A stretch of DNA of 64,000 nucleotides from Uloborus plumipes. Its lineage: Eukaryota > Arthropoda > Arachnida > Araneae > Uloboridae. Under the pieces are notes generated by a model, which was given only the letters and a program-made list of their open reading frames with translations, did no database searches and was not told the DNA's origin. Position numbers and translations under genes: made by a program. Shown here one piece after another: positions 1 through 11,682 of this stretch. Position 1 is the stretch's first letter, and each line of letters starts with the position of its first letter. The stretch is from the NCBI GenBank assembly GCA_038373865.1, contig JAXGGA010001104.1:65001-129000 (forward strand), given 5' to 3'.

Positions 1-85
1 ACTTGGTTCCAGCTCGAAGGTTGTGCTTCGCCTGCCCCTCCAGGTATACTGCTATTGGGGTCTCCACGGTGGTGCCGTTCTACCT
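1..85 (-). CDS. possible partial coding exon at window edge
   Basis: Read on the minus strand, a pyrimidine-rich stretch ending gtgcag (AG at 87-86) precedes a GC-rich open segment that runs off the window edge, which is the layout of a 3' splice site and exon. Two frames are possible. One opens directly after gtgcag. The other reads ...TVETPIAVYLEGQAKHNLRA..., looks more protein-like, but has an in-frame TAG at 82-80, so it would need the weaker acceptor AG at 81-80. I do not recognise the product in either frame. The plus strand is also open here but lacks a convincing splice context. The segment differs in composition from the AT-rich DNA to its right. It is the only plausible host-coding piece in the window, and it is too short to be sure. 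Confidence 0.27.
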
Positions 86-1974
86 CTGCACAAAAAGAAA
101 CCTATCACAGTTTGTGATTGAAAAAACTAATTTGAATTCAAGATGTGAAAATCTAAATTATTTATTTTTTCTTGAAACTGTCCAGAAAAGTTTCAGTTAT
201 TTTTTTGTTGATGTCGTTTTTTCAAAAATAAATTCATTCAGAAACTTCTATTCCAATGCAACATATTGTTTCAGCCACCCAAGCCCTCCCTCCTTAAAAT
301 AGCTAGGAAAATGATTTTGTTTCAAAATCCAACCAGTATGATGTTACAGAGGCTTGGCTGTTTGTTTTCTTCCCGTGACTCTGAAATGTCTGTTGAAGAT
401 GATTGACTCAATTTGATAGACTTTAATCTTTTTCAATAGTTTACTTTTTTTAATTTTTATTTCCTTTATTTTAATGGATGTAAGAATGACCCATCATTCC
501 GTGTATGGAGCAGCGAAATTGTGTTTATTGGACTGAATGACTTGTTTTAAAAAAAAATCCACTTTCGTTCACTTTATAAAAATATTCCTCAAAAAATGTT
601 AAAAAGAAAAATTATCAACTGATTAAAACAAAATTTTGCATAAGCATCTCATCTATGTCACAAAAGTAGTGATTATCATCTAATATCTGGAATCTGCAAT
701 AAATTTACTGCTTATAAGCTTCAACGAAAATCTTTCACATCGTCAACACGCCACAGTCTGTTTTGGTGGCGCAGAATCAAAACAAACGGGAGCTAAAGTT
801 GCAGTTAACTTTCTTCACTCATTCAATTTTGTGATTGGCTGCCTCAAACTTCCGGTTATGCGATGACGAATCTGGCGAGTAAAGCGTTCGAATGCAACCC
901 TGCACCTTTCGATCGAACGTCATGTTTCAAGTTGGAAGCCGAAATTCGACTGATTCTGAAAACGTTCGGAATCGCAGGAAATTCTCGATCGGTTTTGATT
1001 CGATCGAAAGCGTTTCAGTTGAATTCGCCTTTTGTTTGTGTTTATTATACTTCAATTTCAGAGAACGCTGAAAATAACTCTGACTCCCCAAGATTTTTTA
1101 AATTTAGCCTCAAAATAACTTCAATTTTGAAAAATCATTAAGACCTCTTTATCCCTAGTTAACGCTACCAAAAATTGCCTGAAATTGTGTCAATTTTAAA
1201 TGTTTCAACTGGGGCGGAATCTGAACCCAAGTCTCAATACCATGAAACCTAAGATTAAAGAAACTGAATTTTTAAGAATTCGTTTTCCAATTTTATTTCG
1301 GGGGATGGCTCCAATATCTCACCGCCATCTTTACTCTGATGTCGCCAAAGGTATACTTATAACTCTTGTTTTCTTATCTAACCTTCACAGCAATAAATTA
1401 CTCAGAAGAATTTCTTTGAAATTAAATTATCTTGTAATTTGTAAATTCAACTTATTTCGTTTTTTTTTTTTAAATTAAAACTTGATTTATAATCTTTAAG
1501 GGTGATAGGTACTTGATAGTTAAGGGTGATAGGTCTTAGTCGCTCCTGGGAAAATTAGAAAGTCCGGTTTTGTTATTGTCCTTCCACAGTAAAATCCTAT
1601 ATCCGTACGTAATAAATAGAGGATGTGTATTGTACAGTTGCAAATGAATAAGAACAACAGTGTGCACGATGTTTGGAATCGGACTGGTCATGGAAATATT
1701 TGAACATAGTGTATTTTTCAAAATTTATTTGTTTTCAAATAAAAACGGTGCATTTTTATTTCAAACCTTGTTGTTCTCATTTACCTTAAAAATGGTTCAC
1801 TCATTTAATGGTTCCATTCAAGGCACTTGATTATTACACTGACACAGCTTTTCAGGGGAAAAAATGTTTGGTTCTTAAAAAAATATTATATAAAGAAAAA
1901 AAAACATTCAGCATAAGTTTTTCTGCTCTATAGTCATTTTCCAACAATCTATTTGGGCAAAATTAGAGAGATAA
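86..1974. other. unassigned AT-rich DNA
   Basis: No gene or complete repeat recognised. The stretch 735-1020 is less AT-rich than its surroundings, with repeated TCGATCGA-type words and an inverted CCAAT box (gattggct, 834-841). Its frames are short and resemble no known protein, so it may be old repeat or regulatory DNA. Confidence 0.3.
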
Positions 1975-2099
1975 ATTAGTCCAGAAAATTGCTTTACCTC
2001 CCCTCCCCCTTCCAGTTTTACGCCCGTTCTCAAAAGGGGCGTTGAAACAATTTTCAATCCTAAAGGGGGTGGTAGCTATAAAAAGGTTGTGAACCACTG
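1975..2099. mobile_element. hAT-like element terminus, isolated
   Basis: The segment ends with ..aaaaggttgtgaaccactg, which read in reverse gives CAGTGGTTCACAACC, the usual style of a hAT-type terminal repeat. C- and G-rich words just before it (cccctcccccttcc, aaagggggtgg) are also common in such elements. I found no matching left end or 8-bp duplication, so this is a fragment or a heavily decayed copy. Confidence 0.3.
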
Positions 2100-3584
2100 C
2101 TTTAAATCATACTTTTATGATAGTTGAAAGTTTATGTATAAAATACATAACAATATCATTCATTTGTAACAGCATAAACATAAGCAAAGATGATAACTAT
2201 CAACGATTCTTTTTATTAACATGTAGCTATAAAAGAAGGAATTAATCGAAACAACGATTTATCAATTTTTTGAAAAGCACAAAGCATTTGGCCTAACTGA
2301 GCATTAAAAGTTACGTATTCGTGTTTCCGATCTGGATAAGGGACAGGCATTGGTCCTTGACCTGTTGTATGCTTTTTCTTTGATTTTATGTAATTTTCCT
2401 GTTCTTCAAGTCTGTGAGTAAAATACTTTCCCACGTAAATCATGCAATAAACTCAAAACTAATGTGTTATCATTTAATACTTTCAATGAAAAAACTGATT
2501 TGACATCATTGATAAATTCTGTAATGGCTTTGTTTAATTTTATATTTTCATTTGTTCAAAAATCAATGTCTTATCACAATCTATCAGTGTCATTATAATT
2601 AATCACATTTTGTGTGAGTTATTCAATGCTTTCTTCGTGAAAAGTCATGAAAGGAATAATTTTGCAGCCGCCGCTAAAATATCTAATGTATCCAATGTGT
2701 AAATTGATTTCTCTGGAATTAACTCATTTACTAGTACATCTCTCTTATTAGAATAGGAGTTCAAAAGAATATCCAAGATCTATAAATGAAGTCCACATTC
2801 AGCATTTATTGTTCTTTTCTCGTAGATTCAAAGACATCTTGTCTCCTAAATAAGGCTTCTAAATTTCAGTAGTTTCTGTCCTTAAAGCAAGAGTACCTCG
2901 TAGCTAAAGGGTGTACATTATGCCAAATTTAAAAATTTGGAGATAACTAGCATAAATGGTAGAAGAAATTCTCACTACTTTTCTGGAAAAGCTGATACTG
3001 GTATCATTGGTAGATGCTGCTATACAGCATGATTTGGAAAAACTTTTCAAGGAAAGCCAACCTAAAATTTGAATTTTACACGTGATTTATTCAAAGCTTT
3101 AAAAAAAATTAATAATACTTCTTTGCTTCTCTCTACTTCAATTCACAATAAGTTTTGATAAAATTGTGTTTCATTGCTCTAAGAAAAAAATATTACTTTT
3201 CTTGTGGGCTCGGTACCCTTATGAAGACTTTCTTATTTGTCAATAATATTCAGGGTCCAATCTGAAACAACTAAAATTTTCAAGCATATAATCAAACTTA
3301 TAATTCTTTCATGAATTAATCACAGCATAACTTGCTCAGACGAGTAATTTAAACAGTTTCCTTTACACAGCCCACTTGTTTAATCTCATCTTGCTCAGCA
3401 GCCGCAAAATCCGCTTCCAAGTCACTTTTGAAGTACGCACACAACTCATTCCTTTTTGTGAGTTTTATTTAACTACACGGGATTCTTCTTTTCTGATGCC
3501 TCAATCCAACTTGGAGCAAAGTATCCACAATGCAAAGAGTTATTGTACAACGTTTGCACTTGATATTTTTATTTTAAATAAGCT
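2100..3584. other. unassigned AT-rich DNA
   Basis: Nothing recognisable in either strand: no frame beyond about 75 residues, no terminal repeats, no tRNA-like boxes. Confidence 0.4.
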
Positions 3585-3919
3585 GTGTCATTGAGCCTCC
3601 GACTTTCCCTCGACTTTTTCAAGGACCCGAGTTTAGGGCTTTTCCTTGTGCTCAACAAAAAGGGGAACTAGTCCACCATCAAATACCCCGCCGAGAAGGG
3701 GTGTTAAGAAACAGCGTGGGGCCCACAGCCAAATAAAAGGCGAACAAGAAAAGGAGCAGCCCCTACACGCATTATATAAGGAGTTTATATATACAGTATA
3801 TTTAGATCCCTTAGAAATCCCACCACCCTTATAAAAGCATCCCTTCAATGATTTAGTGTAAGCGTAACGCCCCGTAGTGATTCGGCTGAGTTAATCTTCA
3901 CAATGGTGACCCGCTGCGG
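3585..3919 (+). mobile_element. LTR-like segment with primer-binding-like site
   Basis: A less AT-rich block starts TGTGTCATTG, contains a TATA-like run (attatataagg near 3772), and ends ..ttcaca at about 3902. It is followed at 3904 by TGGTGACCCGCTGCGG. A TGGTGACCC-type site directly after a ..CA end is the usual arrangement of LTR plus tRNA primer-binding site in arthropod Gypsy and BEL/Pao retrotransposons. No second LTR and no gag or pol remnant follows, so this would be an orphan 5' end. The left boundary is a guess from the TG start. Confidence 0.3.
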
Positions 3920-4685
3920 TAAAAAGTGGCAGAACCTTTGATATAGCAGTTGTGCATTTTTTCTTTCCATTTTTGATACAGCTGTCTCGAATGATTGGAG
4001 AATGGGGGGGGGGAGTTTCCTGCCCCCCGATTCTACCAAGGAGGGCTGGAATTCACGCTGGGATGTTAAGCGCTTATTTTACACTGTGACCAGGTATATT
4101 TTGCTGCCGGTGTTAAGAAAAGAAATTGACGTCCACCTTGTTTGACTTCATTCGTATTCCGAATGTTGTTGTAGAGGGTGGTGTGTCACGAGCCGTCGAA
4201 CTGCAATTGTGCTCTGAATGGATCGGGGCGTAGAAGAAAAAATGTATTAAGAAGCAAAAAAGTATTTTTCTATTACTGTAAATTATTCAAAGTATGTCGT
4301 GACCTCCCTACATTTCTAACGCCGTTCTACGAAGACTGATAATAGAGGAGTCAGGAGAATTATTATGAATTTCTTTAAAAAAATACTTGTTACGTCAAAC
4401 GTTGCCCCTTGAAGTATACGAGTTGAGCAATATCATATAGTAACAATCGAGGGACCACGTACTTTCATATTTAAAAATTACTGAGGATTAATATTCTATT
4501 ACAGAAAAAAAATAAGAAGAGTGGTTTAGTATTTGTGAAATGAATTCACTGTGGACTAGGAATAGTAAAATCCAGTCACACCGCAGAAATTGAATTTAGA
4601 AAACTTGTAAAAAAAAAACTATGCGTTAAAAAACTATTTGCGACTTCGTACAGTTTAGAAAGATCTCTGTCCCAGCTGAAATGTG
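3920..4685. other. unassigned DNA downstream of the LTR-like block
   Basis: Contains a run of about nine G near 4004 and otherwise simple AT-rich sequence. If the preceding block is an LTR, this would be untranslated leader, but no protein remnant is visible. Confidence 0.3.
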
Positions 4686-4964
4686 CACTGTAAAAAATGG
4701 ATGTCGTTTTTACAGTGTTATAGAGCCAATTTTATTATAACAAACTGTAAAAATTGCTAATTTTGCAGTATTAACCCCTTCCCGGCTTTTCCCGAGCTGG
4801 ACTCGGGCAAGCGAAATGTTCCATTCTGGCTCATCCCGAGTGTAGCTCGGGCACTGTGAAACACTGCGCAACCAGTCTTTCCCGAATTATTTCACATGTC
4901 CCTTTTATGGTTTCGGATGCTTTTATTTACTACTAGCTGACCCGGCGAACTCTGTTCCGCCTAA

Positions 4965-6071
4965 GGGCGCTTTTCCACTTACCGACACGACAACGATAAA
5001 TCGTTAGCGATTGTCGTCATCCGACGTTGGAGCACGCAAAATACATTAAAATATGCTATGCGCTTTTCCATCTCCCGATTCCAGGACGATTGTGCCGTCT
5101 CCGACCGAACGCTGTCGTTTGTCGTCCCATTCGTGTCGGATGGCATCCGTCTCGCCTTTAAAATCGGGACGATATTCATCCATCTGTTTACTTTCTTCGA
5201 ACGAAAGCAATGGCGTTTAAATTCGACATCTCTGCATTAATAAAATATAAGCTTCAATTTGCAGACGATTGATAAAAGATGTAGCAATAAAAGATTTGGA
5301 TCATTTTATTTTATACTTTGTTTCATTAATTGTAGCGCAGACGATTTTTAATGCTTCAAAAAAGATTAAATTTTCATTCTGAACTTTCTTCGATGAGCAA
5401 CACAGTAGTCATGGCATTCAAGTTTGACGTGTCTGTTTTGTGTGAATTAATTGAGCAGTGACCGTGTCTATGGGATAAGCGAAATATTTTATACAAAAAC
5501 AAAATTCACAGGGAAAAAGCCCGGGAAGAAGTTTTTAGATTTTTAGATGAGGAATATGACGGCAAAACTTCTACAGACAAGAAAGAAACAGGTAAGTTCA
5601 AAGAGCATTGTTCGTAACTATAAAAATATATTATACACTTTAGATTAAACTACTTGTGTTAAATAACCTTGTCCAGATTTTAAATTTTTACTATTCTTTG
5701 TAAATTTAGTAAAAATATTTAAAATCACCTAAAATCTTTTCGCAATTTCTTGAATAGTGTATAAAACTCGCCTACAATGTAACTTTCTTTAAAAATATCG
5801 TGCACCCAATACCGTCTCTTAATTTGTTTTCTTTTTCTCATGAGGTAAAGCAAATATAGTAGTCGTAATCTGTTAAATTGAGCAGCTATAATAATATACG
5901 TGCGAACACAGTGCTGTTTCGAAATGAAATGCGGTGGAAAATGACCCCTTCGGGGAAACGATATCGTTTGAGTGGAAAAGCAGTGCTATAGACGACACGA
6001 CACCGTACTTATCGTTGCAGTATTTCCGTCCGACTTTCATCGTTGTCGTGTCGTCAAGTGGAAAAGCGCCC
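4965..6071 (+). mobile_element. PIF/Harbinger-like DNA transposon, defective
   Basis: The 3-bp flank TAA occurs at 4962-4964 and 6072-6074, matching the TWA duplication of PIF/Harbinger elements. The inverted ends read GGGCGCTTTTCCACTT followed by nearly identical CGACACGACAACGAT, over about 33 bp with few mismatches. Inside is a decayed first exon of a MADF protein, the accessory DNA-binding partner typical of this superfamily, but no DDE nuclease. At 1,107 bp it is an internally deleted, immobile copy unless supplied with transposase. Confidence 0.7.
5411..5591 (+). pseudogene. MADF (Myb/SANT-like) first-exon remnant of Harbinger element
   Basis: From ATG 5411 the frame reads MAFKFDVSVLCELIEQ, then a TGA stop (5459-5461), then PCLWDKRNILYKNKIHREKA and further residues, ending at a textbook donor (CAG|GTAAGT, exon end 5591). 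LIEQ-x-PCLWDK..YKNK..REKA.EEV is the hallmark of a MADF domain, a Myb-like DNA-binding fold. The stop falls where MADF proteins usually have arginine and is explained by a CGA to TGA change at a CpG. Two hundred bases upstream (5209) a second ATG opens with MAFKFDISAL, so the start region seems duplicated. In PIF/Harbinger elements the Myb-like protein acts with the DDE transposase in the nucleus. Confidence 0.65.
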
Positions 6072-6943
6072 TAAGAGGCAATAAATAAGCAAATTTTTGA
6101 ATTTATTAATTTTTTTTTTTATCAGAGAATACAAAAAAAAAAAAAAAAATAAGTACCTACATTAATCATTCATTATTGTTTCTGTATTTACAACCTATTT
6201 TACTTCGCTCCAGAAGCTGTCAGAACATGTGCTTTATATCGCTCGGCGACAGAGGCTCAAAAAACACGTAGTTAAAAAGATAATTTTTTCGGACTGTTTA
6301 TCAACCGACTGCTCAATCCATAAATCCATCCAAACAAACTTTTGTATATATAATAGTAGTAAGAAGAACAACCTCTTTAACTGCAGTCCAGGAGCTATCC
6401 CATCAAGCGCTTTCCACCTCTCAGCCGCAGAGGCGTAAAAACTCTTGACAATCGTTTCTGAGAGCTTATCACACATAAATTTCAAGGGAAGTAACACGTT
6501 TGTTTGTAATTTACTTCACAAAAAAGTCAAATACCACTCAACGCACTGCTAACCTACAACCTGTTGAACGCGCTCCGGAAGCTGCCAGAACGTGTGCTTT
6601 ATGTCGCTCAGCCATGAAGTGTTTAAAAAAGGCTTAGTAAAAAGTCTTAGTCAATAAGACAGTTTTTCTATTTATGTAACTGACACACATAAATTATAGC
6701 CTATGTCCGTCTCCTGGCTCTAAGCTACCTACCCACCAATTTTTAGCCATATCGGTACAGCCGTTCTTGAGTTATAAGTAGTGTAACTAACACGACTTTC
6801 TTTTATATATATAGATTGTTGCTACTAGATAACATAACTATACAGTGTTTTGAGCTGCAGATTTAAGATAAGAGTAGGCCAACTCCAAAGTATAATGATT
6901 TCTGCCATACAGAAAGCCAACTTTGCAAGTAAATACTCATTTA

Positions 6944-7225
6944 TTACTCACTTATTTAAATAGATATTTTTATATTTATTTTTAGGAAATGTTGCATGCG
7001 AATAATGCTATTACGTTTAAAAAGATACGTATGTATGAAAATAAGCATAAAAAAATTGACATTTTTTGATCCGTAATCCCGAAATTACTCATTTATTTAA
7101 ATAGATATTTTTACATTTATTTGTAGGAAATGTTGCATGCGAATGATGCTATTATGTTTAAAAAGATATGTATGTATGAAAATAAGCATAAAAAAATTGA
7201 CATTTTTTGATCCGCAATCCCGAAA
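6944..7225 (+). repeat. tandem duplication of about 141 bp
   Basis: Two adjacent units (6944-7084 and 7085-7225) share tatttaaatagatattttta, ggaaatgttgcatgcgaat, atgaaaataagcataaa and ttttttgatccg..aatcccgaaa, with scattered substitutions. It lies just inside the right end of the piggyBac-like element and is probably a subterminal duplication of it. Confidence 0.8.
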
Positions 7226-7718
7226 TAAAATGAGCCTGGAAGGGGTTAAACTAAAATTGCTAATTTTACTCTAATAAACTGTAAAATTGCTGTTTTTCAG
7301 TAAGTGCATTTTACAGTGTTAAACTGGAACCTCTGCTGCCAGTATTATACGGTTGTTTTTACAGTCTAATACAGCTAGTTTTGTGATAATAAACTGTAAA
7401 ATTGTGATGATAAACTGTAAAATTGCTGCTTTACAGTTTCAAACTGTACAATTGCTAATTTTACAGTTTATTTCTGGGAATTTTACAGTTTCAAACTGGA
7501 ACCTCTGCTACCAGTATTATACTGTAAAAACAACGGTTTATTTTTTGCAGTGTGTTCCTTACTAAACAAGACAGCATGTTACTCTCGCTGAACATCTTAT
7601 GGCACACACTTGCCACCTTTGAGCTGATTAGTTGCCTCTCCAATTTGCAAACCAATCAACCTCAAGGAAGCGCTGCAGTCTCAGTCTAAGGGTAGCTGAA
7701 AGAGGTAAAACCAAGACC

Positions 7719-7826
7719 CCCAGGTAGCACAAATAACGTTTAAACGTTTTATAAACGTTTTTAAGCGGTTGTCACAACGTTAATAACCATTTTACAACGT
7801 TTATAAAACGAAGTGTGCTACTTGGG
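7719..7826. mobile_element. short hairpin MITE (CCCAGGTAGCACA ends)
   Basis: Ends CCCAGGTAGCACA and TGTGCTACTTGGG are inverted with one mismatch. The 108-bp interior is built of repeated AACGTT and TTATAAACG words, so the whole unit can fold on itself. No clear target duplication. The family is not assigned. Confidence 0.55.
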
Positions 7827-9804
7827 CCGCGTTATTTACGTAGGACACAACCTTTTCAATGAGACATCCGCTTTATCTAAAGCGAAATGTTTTACCTCTT
7901 TGACTAATCTCTTAAATCACTGCGAGGTGGCGTATCCGAATCATAGAACTGCGAATTACAATACGTTTCTTACTCATCCACTTACATTATTTTCAAACAT
8001 GAAATACAAAGTGGCTGTCTTTAAAAATTAGAAATTGGCTCATATCTAGAAGTATTATTTCAAAAGCTGATTTGTTAGCCACTTGGAATTCGTTTGCAGT
8101 TTAATGGGAAAATACAGTAATAGTTCTGAATTTGAGTTCCATTTACATTTTAACTACTTACTAGTAATTGCAAAAGTACAACGACTGTCATTGAGCTATT
8201 TAAAACTTAAAGGAAACTTCACATGTGTTTTTGTAGCAGACCACTTTACTAATTCCTCTGAGAAAGTTAAGTGTAATCAAATACATATGGGGAAAGCTAC
8301 ATCAGTAAAGAGGAACATATCAAATTTGGCTTTTGTTGAATGAATTATTAGATTAGGTTTATAGTAAAATCTGAATTATTGAGGTATTAAATTAGATATT
8401 TCTAGTAAATTTGAATATCTTCCCCTAATGTGCAGTAAAGCAACTCGAAAAAAAAAAAAGAAGAAAGAAAGAAAAGGTAGAACTTTAAAAACTCATATCA
8501 AGATGCATTGGACATATTGATATCTGTATATTATTTCATGTTATTAAATTTCTGCTGCTTTTCGCTTCAAAAATTTATTCAAATACCACCTTGTTTTTTC
8601 AGTTGAAAGCTCAGTATCAGACTGAGAGCGGAGAGAGAAAGAAAATTGCTAAAAAGAAATTTTATCGTTGTAAAAGTTTTGAATTTTCACGAGTCCCAAG
8701 ATTAAAAACTTCGTTCTGTTGAACTTTTTGAGAAATCAATCTCAGACTGAAAATGTGCAGACGTGGAAAGAAAGGGGGTGAAATCCTTTTCCATGGTTAT
8801 CGAGACGAAATCTCTGGAACTCATTTTGAAACATTATCCAACACGCGTACAAGGGAGAAAAATCCTTCACCAAAGTGATAATAGAAAACCGCGAGAAATG
8901 GAAAGAAATAAAACAAGAAAAGCCACATATAGGCGAACGGCAGAGCAAATAAAACACAACTCCGATTTCTTTTTCTGTGCAAAAAGAAATGCTGGGGGCC
9001 GGCTTTGGCTCCGATAGCATCGACTGATTCTGGAGATGCTGGGATGATAAGGACGCGAATCTGCTACCGGAAGATGTTATCTGCAGTAGATAAGCGCTTA
9101 ATGACGAATTTTTTTCTCCCCTTTTTCATTCCTTTTTATGTTTTCCCCCATTTTATATCCCTGGAATAGTATACATTGAATCTTTTCAGAGTCTTTGGGA
9201 TGTTACACAATACATTTCATGCTGGATAGTAACTGAACATTTAGTTCTTGATGCTCACTTTCTGTGTAATGATTCGGCTTTGTGCACTTCAAAAGGCGGA
9301 GCACGACAAAGAAAAAATGTCTACCATCCAATGCGGCTGGTGCGTGAGGTTTTTTCTTTTTGGAAATATTTCCCAAAACTTCACTTTTAAAAACCACGCG
9401 AAGCCTCTCTAAGTCATTTCTGAAATAGTTTTGAAGATTACAGCTTTAAAAAATCAAAATTTTGTAATTTTCTTGAATAACAGTTACATTCATTGGCACA
9501 CCATGCTTTCGCCCATGATTTACACTTGACCAGTCATGTGCTAATGTTCATAGGGTCAGTAAAACTTTTTTCCATATGATAGCAAATTTTGGAAAATTTG
9601 CTCATTAAATTTTTTTCGAAAATTGATTTTGAAGCTAAACGAGGAAGTCGTCGTCCCAACGATCGACACCAGTGCAAGAGTTGTGGGTTCACTTTTTGCA
9701 CTTCACACAGTTGATACGACCTTTAGTGAACAAAATTCCTTCAATAAAGCCATCCGCGTGATCATCATAATCGATAAACTCATCATAATGTCTCTGGTAT
9801 CTGC
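7827..9804. other. unassigned DNA
   Basis: No supported gene. A purine-rich tract lies at 8446-8476. A slightly GC-richer stretch at 8740-9080 has overlapping open frames on both strands of under 95 residues with no recognisable domain. These look like chance frames. Confidence 0.35.
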
Positions 9805-9826
9805 TTATTATTATTATTATTATTTC

Positions 9827-9869
<43 letters not shown>

Positions 9870-9953
9870 GTGTTGTTGTTGTTGTTTTTGTTGTTATTAT
9901 AATTATTATTTTCATCATCGTCATCATCATCATCATTATTATTACTATTTCTT
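9805..9953 (+). repeat. compound TTA / TTG / ATC microsatellite
   Basis: Long TTA run, then GTT repeats, then ATT and ATC repeats. The tract is open in one frame and would encode runs of Y, L, V and I, but this is low-complexity sequence, not a protein. Confidence 0.95.
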
Positions 9954-11679
9954 GCTGAGCAATCAAGATTGCTTATTTTTATCCTACTTCACACAGTAAA
10001 TGTCGTTTTAACCTTATTGTCTTTCCGATTGTTAGACACGGTTAACGGCATCCGCTTTAATTTCGCTGAATAATTTTTGAAAAAATTATTTACACAATGT
10101 TTGATTTATACTCATTAGAAATTCAACCCTTATTTTTTACTTGAAAAAATTAAAATCCTATCAAGAACTTCAAGTGTTTGAAAAATTAACCATCTTCGAA
10201 ACTTTGGAATAGAAAGTTACTCGATATCTACAAAGATATTCTTACAGAGGCTAACTTTCCCCAATGATACTATTTTTTCATAATTTAACCATCCAAAAAT
10301 ATATACTACCTCAACGTCAATGCAAGTTTTAAGAAATCAGGGCATACAAAAGTTTTAAGAAAACATTTCAATTAGTTCAGTAAGCATTTAAATAATTTAA
10401 TTTTCACTAATATGATATTTTATTATTTAACTTGAAAAGCTTATATGCGGTAATTATGAATGAAGAGCTCGGTTACGGTAACGATGCTGTTTAGCGAAAG
10501 TGGTGATAAATATTGGAGTTGTCTGATTTATTTTATCGTTTAACTTAATTTATTAGATTTTCTTATTTACTTAGTCGATTATTTAAAATTTTGCTGCAAC
10601 TTTCATGACTTTTCCTCGCCTATTTCATTTGTTTGACACATTTTTCATATTTAAATGTATCTTTTAATATGGTTGTGGTGCCAAGATTTTCAAAATTATC
10701 CTTAACCATATTACCGTAACTCTGCCTAGTATTACAACTGCACACATTTCATACTGCATAGGTAACTTATTTTTTTATGATTACTTCAATTTTTCTGAAA
10801 AAAAAATTGTTGAATTGCCATTCATTACTTCTTCTTTATTTATTTATTTATGAATTTGTATTTTAAATAACCTGAAAAGGAAAACAGAAAAGAATACAAA
10901 GATATAACTTTTATTTCAATCACTTGACTGGAACTCTTGATTTCGAAAACTTAAACTGATGAGTGCTACAGTTTTTAAAATACTTTTTTACTTATTTACT
11001 TTTTATCTTCATTCTTACTTTTATTGTTTTTTTTCCTCTGTCATTTCTTATCTAAGCTCTTTGTTCTTAGATAGTTTCGCTTTTCCTCTTACGATCTTGT
11101 CTTTCTCACCCTCTAATTAATTTATCTTTTATTCCTCTAATTTGGTTTTGTGAGGGGATTCCGTTAAAACCTTGCCTTTTCTTTCTTTTTAACTGCTCTA
11201 TTCCTTCTTTTACTTATTATTACTCTTGGAAAAGGTAAAACTTGCTCAGGTGATAGCATTTTGAGAGCAGTTCTTCCTGCAGGTGTGAGATTTTTTTCTC
11301 AAACTTCTAGTACGGAAGAACTATTTGCCTTATCTGCAATATCAGTTTGTGGTGAGTTGGTCACACAGAGAAGAGACCCCAAATTGAGCCTATTGAACTC
11401 TAGAACTACAGAAAAGCAGCTGCTCATTGTCTAATGCAACCATCGGTTGAACCTGATAGTAATAAGTAGAATTCAGGAAAGATATTTTGTGTTTGATGGC
11501 CAGATTCAGATTATTTCATCCCCATTTGAAGCAGTTTTCGTCGTTGTTGCTTGACAGAAAGAAACTACAAGAATAAAAGAAATTTTCCATGCACTTTTGA
11601 CCAGATTACACCGGATCCACTTTTATAATTCTTTTACGCAGTATAAGTTGAGAGTTTTGAAAACTGACTCGCATAGCAG
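9954..11679. other. unassigned AT-rich DNA
   Basis: AT-rich sequence with short ATTT repeats near 10835 and long T-rich pyrimidine tracts at 10980-11220. No gene, terminal repeats or RNA signal seen. Confidence 0.4.
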
Positions 11680-11682
11680 TAA

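Larger units (their letters stand above)
4937..6821 (+). mobile_element. retroelement-like fragment with 7-bp flanking repeats
   Basis: Starts ctgacccggcgaactctgttccgcc and ends ..gccgttcttgagttataagtag..ttatatatatagatt, flanked by CTACTAG at 4930-4936 and 6822-6828. The phrase taaattatagcctatg near 6690 and the TATATATAGATT tail recur in the fragment at 35.7-36.5 kb. This architecture resembles widespread arthropod non-LTR (RTE-like) or Penelope-like tails, but the class is from memory and not settled. Two internal blocks, about 6195-6265 and 6555-6625, are direct repeats (ctccRgaagctgYcagaac...tttatRtcgctc). Interrupted by a Harbinger-like element at 4965-6071. Confidence 0.5.
4775..7245. 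mobile_element. piggyBac-like non-autonomous element
   Basis: The flanks are TTAA at 4771-4774 and 7246-7249, the diagnostic piggyBac target duplication. The ends are CCCCTTCCCGGCT and, inverted, CCCCTTCCAGGCT (13 bp, one mismatch). Near the left end are two small hairpins of the form CCCGAG..CTCGGG. Near the right end is a direct duplication of about 141 bp. No transposase is visible; the interior is occupied by a retroelement fragment and a Harbinger-like insertion. Insertion into copy A of the CACTG repeat shows that this element is the younger of the two. Confidence 0.7.
4686..7552 (+). repeat. palindrome-rich CACTG..CAGTG repeat, copy A (split)
   Basis: The ends read CACTGTAAAAAATG and ATTTTTTGCAGTG, an inverted terminal pair. 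Between them are repeated modules built from ACTGTAAAATTGC and GCTAATTTTACAGT, plus the phrase aaactggaacctctgctgccagtattatactg. Four further copies lie at 25.7, 47.4, 51.1 and 63.4 kb. This copy is split: its left part stops at TTAA (4771-4774) and resumes at TTAA (7246-7249), with a piggyBac-like element between. No coding capacity; behaves like a MITE or foldback repeat whose superfamily I cannot assign. The duplications next to the ends are at most 2 bp and inconsistent between copies. Confidence 0.75.

Noticed and set aside
9623..9958. 111-residue open frame
   Set aside because: Two thirds of it is translated TTA, GTT and ATC microsatellite; it is not a gene.
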